Shown here: positions 6,209-11,524 of the stretch, one piece after another
Numbering within the stretch: position 1 is the stretch's first letter
Layout of the letters: each line of letters starts with the position of its first letter
Position numbers and translations under genes: made by a program
Notes under the pieces: generated by a model
The model's database searches: none
Seen by the model: only the letters and a program-made list of their open reading frames with translations
What the model was told of the DNA's origin: nothing
Assembly: GCA_019090225.1 (NCBI GenBank)
Contig: JAHRWI010000348.1
Span: forward strand, 1 to 11,524
Direction of reading: 5' to 3'
DNA from: Porticoccaceae bacterium
GTDB taxonomy: Bacteria; Pseudomonadota; Gammaproteobacteria; Pseudomonadales; Porticoccaceae
DNA length: 11,524 bases

Positions 6209-7507
6209 TTAGCCCACAGTATTTCTCGGTACGTCCCTGAATGGCCGGTCTACATCCGTGCGGGGTTCTTTGGGCATACCAAGACCACGTTCGGAAATAA
6301 TGTTGCGCTGAATTTCATCGGTGCCGCCTGCGATGGATTCGGCGGGCACAGATATCAGAATTTCGCTGATGAGTCCGTCCATAGCACCATCTTCACTGGT
6401 TAGCATAGCGTCAGCCCCGGCGATCAGAGTGTGGGCCTGTGCGGCCAGTCTTGCGACCTGGCTGCCAGCGAGTTTGCCTAAGGAACCCTCTGGCCCTGGC
6501 TGTCGGCCTAAAGCATGGGCTGCCTTGACGCGTCGCCCAGTCCATTCCGCTGCTTTTGCCATAATTAATACTTTGGCGATGGCCTGGCGGACAGTGGGGT
6601 CATCATATTTGCCAGTGGCTTTTGCCCGTTCGATGAGGAGATCGACACGACCTGCCCGCTGTGGATACCACTTGTAGGGTTCCATGACTGTGGCGATTTC
6701 AGCTTTTTGCTCGTCATAAACTCGGCCCGAGCCTTTATCACCCCGGCCCCAGGAACGGATGCCATCAGCGAGGCGGCGCTCATGGGCAAGGGTGGTCATC
6801 GCTACTTTCCAGCCATTACCTTCTTTGCTGACCATAAACTCTGGGGCGATTTTGGCATCCGTAAAAAAGATTTCATTGAACGATGCATGGCCGTTCATTT
6901 GTCGCAGTGGCCGCACCTCAACCCCAGGCTGTTCCATATCAATCAGGAAGTAAGTCATGCCTTGATGTTTGGGTAAATCCCAGTTGCTGCGCGCCAGCAC
7001 CATGCCCCATTTGGCGTGATGGGCACTGGTGGTCCAGACTTTTTGGCCGTTGAATATCCAGTTTTCTCCATCGAAGTCGGCGCGGGTGGTGAGTCCTGCG
7101 AGATCCGAACCGCTGCCCGGTTCGCTGAATAACTGGCACCAGGTATCCTCACCGGTAAGCAGCGGGTAGAGGAATTTTGCTTTATGCATATCGGTGCCGT
7201 GCTCCAGGATGGTCGCAGCAGCGAGCATTCTGACGCCGGTTTTAGCGACGCTGACGGCGCCCATTTTCCGGAGTTCGTCATCGACGGCATCACCGAGTCC
7301 GATGGTCAGGCCACGGCCATGCCACTCTTTTGGCCAGGCCGGGACACCCCAACCGGAGTCGATAAGCTTTTTGCGCCACTCTAGCAAAGTTAAATTTGGA
7401 TCCCAGTTTTGTTCAAGCCAGGTACGTACTTCGCTGCGTACGCTTTGCTCATCAGGGGTTTGCTCGTTTGATGTAGTGTTTGAGTCAGCTGTATTGTTGG
7501 TCGTCAT
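6209..7507 (-). CDS. Acyl-CoA dehydrogenase, large (catalytic) subunit candidate
   Basis: A 432-residue FAD-dependent acyl-CoA dehydrogenase that should introduce a 2,3 double bond into an acyl-CoA. The FAD/substrate signature CQLFSEPGSGSDLAG spans 124-138, WTTSAHHAKWG spans 158-168, and the C-terminal GGTDEIQRN is at 394-402. Glu of the MCAD-type site is replaced by Gly394. A Glu-Arg pair, Glu243-Arg244 (AHERR), stands where isovaleryl-CoA and long-chain dehydrogenases carry their helix-G base. The protein is longer than the usual 380-400 because of a charged segment around 255-300. Its ATG lies 2 bases after the stop of the small subunit gene, with GGGAGG inside that gene, so translation is probably coupled. 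The N-terminal 20 residues are low complexity, rich in Thr and Asn. Confidence 0.93.
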   Translation of the reverse strand: MTTNNTADSNTTSNEQTPDEQSVRSEVRTWLEQNWDPNLTLLEWRKKLIDSGWGVPAWPKEWHGRGLTIGLGDAVDDELRKMGAVSVAKTGVRMLAAATILEHGTDMHKAKFLYPLLTGEDTWCQLFSEPGSGSDLAGLTTRADFDGENWIFNGQKVWTTSAHHAKWGMVLARSNWDLPKHQGMTYFLIDMEQPGVEVRPLRQMNGHASFNEIFFTDAKIAPEFMVSKEGNGWKVAMTTLAHERRLADGIRSWGRGDKGSGRVYDEQKAEIATVMEPYKWYPQRAGRVDLLIERAKATGKYDDPTVRQAIAKVLIMAKAAEWTGRRVKAAHALGRQPGPEGSLGKLAGSQVARLAAQAHTLIAGADAMLTSEDGAMDGLISEILISVPAESIAGGTDEIQRNIISERGLGMPKEPRTDVDRPFRDVPRNTVG

Positions 7508-7509
7508 GT

Positions 7510-8640
7510 TCAGTCCTCCCAGCGCAGTACGAGTTGATCACGGTGATAATTGGGGTCGCCCAGAAAAACCTCCGAACTTTTCGCACGCTTAAAATAAAGG
7601 TGGGTATCATTTTCCCAGGTAAAGCCGATGCCGCCGTGGATTTGTATACATTCCTGGGCGGCTTTCATATAAGTGTCAGAGGCGCAGGCCTTGGCAAGAG
7701 ATGCCACAGCAGGAAAATCAGGGGTTTGCTCTGCCGCTGCGGAGGCGGCGTAATAGGCGGCGGATTTTGCCAGCTCTACCTCAAGAAACATGTCGGCGCA
7801 TTTGTGCTTGATGGCCTGAAAGGAGCCGATCAAGCGACCAAACTGCATGCGTAACAGAGCGTACTCTATCGAGGATTCGAGCATTTTTTGCGCACTGCCC
7901 ACCGACTCGCTGGCCAGAGCCACAGCGGCCAGGTCGAGGATATGTGGTAGCGTCGTACCCCCCGCATCCAACTCGCCGAGCAAGGTCGCAGGTGCATTGT
8001 CGAATTCGATTTGGGCGAGTTTTCGCGTTGGATCAAGACTTTGCAATAAACGCCGTTTGACTCCCTCGCCCTTACCCTCCAGAGAAAATAGTGACAGCCC
8101 ATAAATACCGGAAGTACCCGGTGTGCGTGCCACTGCAATCAACAGGTCTGCAACATGGCCATCAACTACAAAACTTTTCCCGCCATTAAGGACATAGCCG
8201 TCATCGCTCGGTGTTGCGGTAAGCGCTGTGCTCGCTGGATCCCAGTGGCCACTGGATTCGTTATAGGCCAATGCGGCCAGAGTCTCGCCCGATGCGATGT
8301 CTGGCAGCAGCGCCAGTTTTTGTTCCTCCGTGCCCGCGCTCATAATGGCCGTGGCGGCTAAAGCGGTGGCGGAAAAGAAAGGTGCGCAGAGCAGGGCACG
8401 GCCCATTTCTTCCATCACAATGCACAGCTCAATAAAACCGAAACCTTGACCGCCGTAGGCTTCGGGTATGTGAATGCCCGGTAAGCCCAGCTCCTGGCTT
8501 AATTGCTTCCAGACCGCTTTGTCGTAACCTTGATCTGTGGCCATAAGCTCTCGGACTTCCGTAGTGGGTGATTTGTCATCCATAAAGCGCCGCACAATTA
8601 AACGGAATTCTTCCTGTTCATCAGAAAAAGTGTATTGCAT
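7510..8640 (-). CDS. Acyl-CoA dehydrogenase, small (probably non-catalytic) subunit candidate
   Basis: A 376-residue acyl-CoA dehydrogenase-fold protein, first of a coupled pair. The N-terminal helical domain includes LGLPGIHIPEAYGGQGFG (51-68), and the C-terminal domain has RMQFGRLIGSFQAIKHKCADM (264-284) and IHGGIGFTWE (334-343). Neither known catalytic glutamate position is filled: the helix-G position reads Ala238 and the MCAD-type position reads Leu360 (VFLGD). The middle-domain signature is also degenerate (YNESSGHWDP). This is the pattern of the partner subunit in alpha2beta2 enzymes such as the mycobacterial ChsE pairs, where FAD sits between unlike subunits. AGAGGA at 8648-8653, 7 bases from the ATG, supports the start. 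That it acts only as a complex is inferred. Confidence 0.91.
   Translation of the reverse strand: MQYTFSDEQEEFRLIVRRFMDDKSPTTEVRELMATDQGYDKAVWKQLSQELGLPGIHIPEAYGGQGFGFIELCIVMEEMGRALLCAPFFSATALAATAIMSAGTEEQKLALLPDIASGETLAALAYNESSGHWDPASTALTATPSDDGYVLNGGKSFVVDGHVADLLIAVARTPGTSGIYGLSLFSLEGKGEGVKRRLLQSLDPTRKLAQIEFDNAPATLLGELDAGGTTLPHILDLAAVALASESVGSAQKMLESSIEYALLRMQFGRLIGSFQAIKHKCADMFLEVELAKSAAYYAASAAAEQTPDFPAVASLAKACASDTYMKAAQECIQIHGGIGFTWENDTHLYFKRAKSSEVFLGDPNYHRDQLVLRWED
7515..7520 (-). promoter_or_regulatory. Shine-Dalgarno site for the large subunit, inside the small subunit gene
   Basis: On the minus strand GGGAGG lies 7 bases before the ATG at 7507 and overlaps the last codons of the upstream gene. 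With only 2 bases between stop and start, it points to coupled, stoichiometric translation of the two dehydrogenase subunits. Confidence 0.8.
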
Positions 8641-8812
8641 AAATTAGTCCTCTATTTGGCAGGAGGCCATGACACCGTTATTGTTTGTGCCGAGCCTGCC
8701 TTCTTTATTTGTTTGTTTTATATCGGTTTTATAGTTGTCTTAAAAATCGTCAACTCCTCGGTTTATCCTGGCTAGTATCGTGCGCTGGGCAGGGTTTTTT
8801 TTGTTAGGGAGC
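8641..8812 (-). promoter_or_regulatory. Spacer between racemase and dehydrogenase genes with a weak promoter-like pair
   Basis: This 172-base AT-rich spacer separates the racemase stop from the small dehydrogenase start. On the minus strand TTGACG (8753-8748) and TATAAA (8733-8728) resemble sigma-70 boxes, but the spacing is only 14. I see no terminator hairpin. The genes may share one transcript, with or without an internal promoter here. Confidence 0.25.
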
Positions 8813-9973
8813 TTATTCTACGGAACCAGCCACGGCGACTTTGCTCATCAGTGTATCGATTTCCGTAGAGCTGTAACCAGCGTCCAATAAGACCTGTTGC
8901 GTGTCGATACCCATCACCGGTGTTGGTCCCTGAATCTCCTGCACGGTGCGGTCAAAGCGTGGCGCAGGTGTCGGCTGCATCCAGCCATCTAACTCAACAA
9001 AGGCGTTACGCTCGACATTGTGGGGGTGATAGGGCGCTTCACCCATACCCAGCACGGGCGCAAAACAAATATCGCTTTGCTGCATGATTTCGCACCACTC
9101 ATCGCGAGTCTTGGTGAGAAAACGTTCGGTCATGAGTTCTTTACTGCGCGGCCATTGATCCTTATTGAATTGTTCTTTGAAGACAGGATCTTCAGCATCG
9201 AAGCCACCCAGCTCCATAAGTTCAGCATAGAATTGCGGCTCAATGGAACCCAGAGAAATATATTTTCCATCGGAGCATTCATAGGTTTCATAAAAAGGAG
9301 CGCCGCCATCGGCAAAGTTGTTGCCTCGTTCATCATCCCACATGCCTTGAGCACGAAAGCCGTAGATGGCGGCTGTGAGCACTGCAGCACCATCGACCAT
9401 GGCCGCATCGACCACCTGGCCTTTGCCGGATTTCATCGCCTCAATAATGCCGCACAGGACGCCGCCAAATAAAAACATACCCCCGCCGCCAAAGTCACCA
9501 ACCAGGTTCAAGGGTGGCACCGGCTTACTGCCTTTGGGACCGATAGCGCTTAGTGAACCGGCCAGAGCAATATAGTTAATGTCGTGGCCAGCGATGTTCG
9601 AGATCGGGCCTTCCTGCCCCCAGCCAGTCATGCGGCCATAAACGATTTTTGGACAGCGAGCTAATACTTCTTTCGGGCCGAGGCCCATGCGCTCGGTGAC
9701 GCCAGGACGAAAACCTTCGATTAAAGCGTCAGCGGTTTCCAGTAGCCGATACACCACCTCTACGCCCTCTGGATCTTTCAGATTGACACGGATAGATTTT
9801 CTGCCGCGCCCCAGCACATCGTAGGGTCGTTCCACCTGAATGCCGCCAATGGCGCCGACTGCACGATCGATCCGGATTACTTCAGCGCCCATGTCGGAGA
9901 GCATCATGCCGCATAAAGGCACTGGACCAATGCCAGCCAGTTCGATAACTTTTACGCCTTGTAATGGACCCAT
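8813..9973 (-). CDS. CaiB/BaiF CoA-transferase family, alpha-methylacyl-CoA racemase-like
   Basis: A 386-residue class III CoA-transferase-fold protein very similar in motif layout to alpha-methylacyl-CoA racemase. It shows ELAGIGPVP (11-19), GADVIR-type GAEVIRIDR (29-37), GRMTGWGQEGP (113-123), GHDINYIALAG (129-139) and PPLNLVGDFGGGGM (153-166). The racemase catalytic residues can be matched to His130, Asp160 and Glu245 (GSIEPQF). Racemases invert the 2-methyl centre so that the (2S)-acyl-CoA can be dehydrogenated, which fits the acyl-CoA dehydrogenase pair next in the operon. I start at 9973, where AGGGGG precedes the ATG by about 8 bases. An in-frame ATG at 10009 would add MLGGTKITGGNL but lacks a ribosome site. 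A true CoA transferase is less likely given these motifs. Confidence 0.92.
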   Translation of the reverse strand: MGPLQGVKVIELAGIGPVPLCGMMLSDMGAEVIRIDRAVGAIGGIQVERPYDVLGRGRKSIRVNLKDPEGVEVVYRLLETADALIEGFRPGVTERMGLGPKEVLARCPKIVYGRMTGWGQEGPISNIAGHDINYIALAGSLSAIGPKGSKPVPPLNLVGDFGGGGMFLFGGVLCGIIEAMKSGKGQVVDAAMVDGAAVLTAAIYGFRAQGMWDDERGNNFADGGAPFYETYECSDGKYISLGSIEPQFYAELMELGGFDAEDPVFKEQFNKDQWPRSKELMTERFLTKTRDEWCEIMQQSDICFAPVLGMGEAPYHPHNVERNAFVELDGWMQPTPAPRFDRTVQEIQGPTPVMGIDTQQVLLDAGYSSTEIDTLMSKVAVAGSVE

Positions 9974-10205
9974 TAAATTTCCCCCTGTTATTTTGGTTCC
10001 CCCAAGCATGGCACGACAGAGAGCATTTGTCAGGATGTAATGTGGCGTTTAGCGCATCGACCTTCAAATCTTAAATCCTGGCCTTTGGATGTAACTTTGC
10101 CGGGTGTTTAATGATGACTGAAGCCGAATGTGGTTTGTGCGATCCTGTTGTCTTTTAAATGGTGTACTGGTAGGTGTGCGGGTAAATGTTGAACGACTAG
10201 ATCGC

Positions 10206-11099
10206 TCATCCCTCTACGGCCTGACGGGGCGCCGTAATAATCGGTAATTCACAACTCGCACCGGACGAGTCATTCGCGAGCTGAATAAAATCATTACGGT
10301 AGCTTTGTAGCTGACCCCAGAAGTGAGTTTTCTGTCTGGATGTCGCCATGGCATAAAACGCCACGGCCATGGCTCTGCTTTGAGTTCGTATTTCGGTCAT
10401 GAGCATTTGTGTTTCCAGCGTCATTGAAGTCTCGGCGTTGATCCACATGGAGTCGATAAAGCCGCTGACCACTTTCGGATTCGGTTTAGCGCGTAACAGT
10501 TCGATCAATGATTGCTCTCTGTGTATCCGGTATTCCAACCACGGTGCGTCGGCATCGGGTAATGCTTTGCTACGTGTTGAGACCCAGGTAATTTGAGTTG
10601 GGGACAACTTGCCAAACCATCTTTTCATGCCAGTTAGCGTTTCTTTGGTTTTTTTTCGTTGTCGCTGGTTTTTATTTCGTTTAAGTTGACGGGCTAATTT
10701 CTGATGATCTTTTGCCAAGCGTTTTTCCAGATGGTTGATCTGGCTGGTATCGAGATTACTGAGGATAATGGCACCTGGCTCTATGGCATTTATCATCAGG
10801 GTTTCGTAATAAGCGCTTAATTGACTTTCGAGCCAGGACAAATCGAGATGGTTGAGAGAGCTGTGTGCACGGTTTTTAAATTCATCGATTAGCTCGGCGT
10901 AGCAAATTAACTGGGCGCGTCGATGCCAGTCAAGCCAGCGAGTTATAGCTTGTTTAACGTGGGGTTTTTGCGCTGTATTCAAGTCGAGGTAGCGGTCGAC
11001 TTGAATACCCATTAACCAATCTGCTCGATTGTAGAAAAACTTTGTGCTATCACAGCTCGATAAAATAAGGCAGAGAGCTATGATATATATTTTCGTCAT
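10206..11099 (-). CDS. DUF6279-like lipoprotein
   Basis: A 297-residue secreted lipoprotein of unknown function. The signal peptide is short: MTK, a hydrophobic core, then the lipobox LSSC at 13-16. Just after it comes FFYNRADWLMGIQVDRYLDLNTAQ (21-44), the region I associate with DUF6279 lipoproteins of gammaproteobacteria. The rest is helical and rich in Trp and Arg, with a strongly basic stretch at 140-153. Asp17 at position +2 would favour inner-membrane retention under the E. coli rule. I choose the ATG at 11099 because it gives a compact signal; an in-frame ATG at 11147 adds 16 residues and is possible, and neither has a clear ribosome site. It is not obviously linked to the catabolic genes. 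Two Cys besides the lipid site (66 and 283) are present. Confidence 0.75.
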   Translation of the reverse strand: MTKIYIIALCLILSSCDSTKFFYNRADWLMGIQVDRYLDLNTAQKPHVKQAITRWLDWHRRAQLICYAELIDEFKNRAHSSLNHLDLSWLESQLSAYYETLMINAIEPGAIILSNLDTSQINHLEKRLAKDHQKLARQLKRNKNQRQRKKTKETLTGMKRWFGKLSPTQITWVSTRSKALPDADAPWLEYRIHREQSLIELLRAKPNPKVVSGFIDSMWINAETSMTLETQMLMTEIRTQSRAMAVAFYAMATSRQKTHFWGQLQSYRNDFIQLANDSSGASCELPIITAPRQAVEG

Positions 11100-11483
11100 A
11101 TGAAAGCTTTTGGTCGCATAACAGTTTTTGCTTACATAAGAGTTCATATTGTTCAGTTATTGTTATTAGTTGTTCTAGCATAAACTCAAAATATGCCAGC
11201 TTGCCATCGACAACAAATTATTAAGTGGGGCACAGAGCATGGACACAAATGCCTTGCATAACAGGACTATCATGCCCGATATTGACGCCTATGAATGGGT
11301 CCGCGAATTGGATAGGCCAATCCGGCGACACAAAGTGTTTGCCCTCGGGTAATCGCCGACGCAAAGTGGAACGAGGCAGCTAAAAGCGGAGGTCCAGTGC
11401 TCTTCAAGTATGAATCCGTGGGCAGGCTAAAATTAGCTTAATAGCAATGTAGCTGCAAGCTACAACTAACTGAGGGAATAATA
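11100..11483. other. Divergent intergenic region with repeats, no convincing gene
   Basis: Between the lipoprotein and the VOC gene I find no supported gene. A minus-strand promoter candidate reads CTGGCA (11199-11194), 16 bases, TAGAAC (11177-11172), with a TG one base before the -10; each box matches 4 of 6. A 37-codon open frame at 11239-11352 has no ribosome site. Near-identical 12-mers CGACACAAAGTG (11326-11337) and CGACGCAAAGTG (11357-11368) are 31 bases apart. Two palindromes precede the VOC start. Confidence 0.5.
11426..11464. repeat. Two inverted repeats just upstream of the VOC gene
   Basis: GCTAA and TTAGC (11426-11437, 2-base centre) and TGTAGCT and AGCTACA (11448-11464, 3-base centre) are perfect short palindromes. 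The second ends 19 bases before the VOC start codon. They may be an operator pair or leader hairpins; no regulator is visible in the window. Confidence 0.5.
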
Positions 11484-11524
11484 ATGGCTTTTAAAGGTGT
11501 GGATCATTTGGTCATTCGAGTAAA
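11484..11524 (+). CDS. VOC family (glyoxalase-fold) protein, 5' end only
   Basis: The window ends after 13 full codons and part of a fourteenth. The peptide MAFKGVDHLVIRV is typical of the first beta strand of vicinal-oxygen-chelate proteins, with His8 at the usual first metal-ligand position (DHLVI). GAGGG at 11472-11476 lies 7 bases before the ATG. Family members include glyoxalase I, extradiol dioxygenases and methylmalonyl-CoA epimerase; too little is present to choose. An epimerase would suit the CoA-ester genes nearby, but that is speculation. Confidence 0.7.
   Translation, partial: MAFKGVDHLVIRV

Noticed and set aside
8669..8734. Plus-strand 21-codon hydrophobic peptide after AGGAGG
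   Set aside because: The AGGAGG is only 2 bases from the ATG, too close for normal initiation, and the frame is short and antisense to the operon.
9020..9472. Plus-strand 150-codon open frame within the racemase gene
   Set aside because: It is antisense to a gene with clear catalytic residues and has no ribosome site or domain of its own.
9974..10009. N-terminal extension of the racemase from an ATG at 10009
   Set aside because: No ribosome site precedes it, while AGGGGG precedes the ATG at 9973, which gives the usual family start.
11239..11352. Plus-strand 37-codon open frame
   Set aside because: No ribosome site and no recognisable family; kept only as part of the intergenic observation.

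Overview
This window looks like an accessory catabolic region of a heterotrophic gammaproteobacterium, probably marine and of the Cellvibrionales/Spongiibacteraceae type. The organism call is an inference. It rests on intermediate GC, Gram-negative style Shine-Dalgarno sites, a DUF6279-type lipoprotein (a gammaproteobacterial family, as far as I recall) and a dense set of CoA-ester and alcohol catabolism genes. No rRNA, tRNA, CRISPR or transposase gene was seen.

Plus-strand block (1-5216). It opens with the 3' end of an aminoglycoside-phosphotransferase-fold kinase. A DUF6285-type small protein, an NAD-type short-chain dehydrogenase and two tandem paralogous zinc alcohol dehydrogenases follow. 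A strong hairpin terminator comes next, then an SMP-30/gluconolactonase-type lactonase. The kinase plus DUF6285 pair resembles the LvaA/LvaB hydroxyacyl-CoA kinase module of levulinate catabolism. With the SDR and the lactonase, the block could open a lactone, interconvert hydroxy and keto forms, and remove a hydroxyl by phosphorylation and elimination. The substrate cannot be read from the sequence.

Minus-strand block (5258-10009). In transcription order it holds a CaiB/BaiF enzyme closely resembling alpha-methylacyl-CoA racemase, then two tightly coupled acyl-CoA dehydrogenases (small then large). These look like the two unlike subunits of a heteromeric enzyme, because only the large one keeps a recognisable catalytic glutamate. 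A 16-bp perfect inverted repeat follows the operon, and then a TauE/SafE membrane permease that converges on the lactonase. Racemase plus heteromeric dehydrogenase suggests beta-oxidation of a 2-methyl-branched acyl-CoA, such as a sterol or isoprenoid side chain.

Right end (10206-11524). A DUF6279-like lipoprotein lies on the minus strand and is divergent from the first 14 codons of a VOC-family (glyoxalase-fold) gene on the plus strand. The 384 bases between them contain inverted and direct repeats but no convincing gene.
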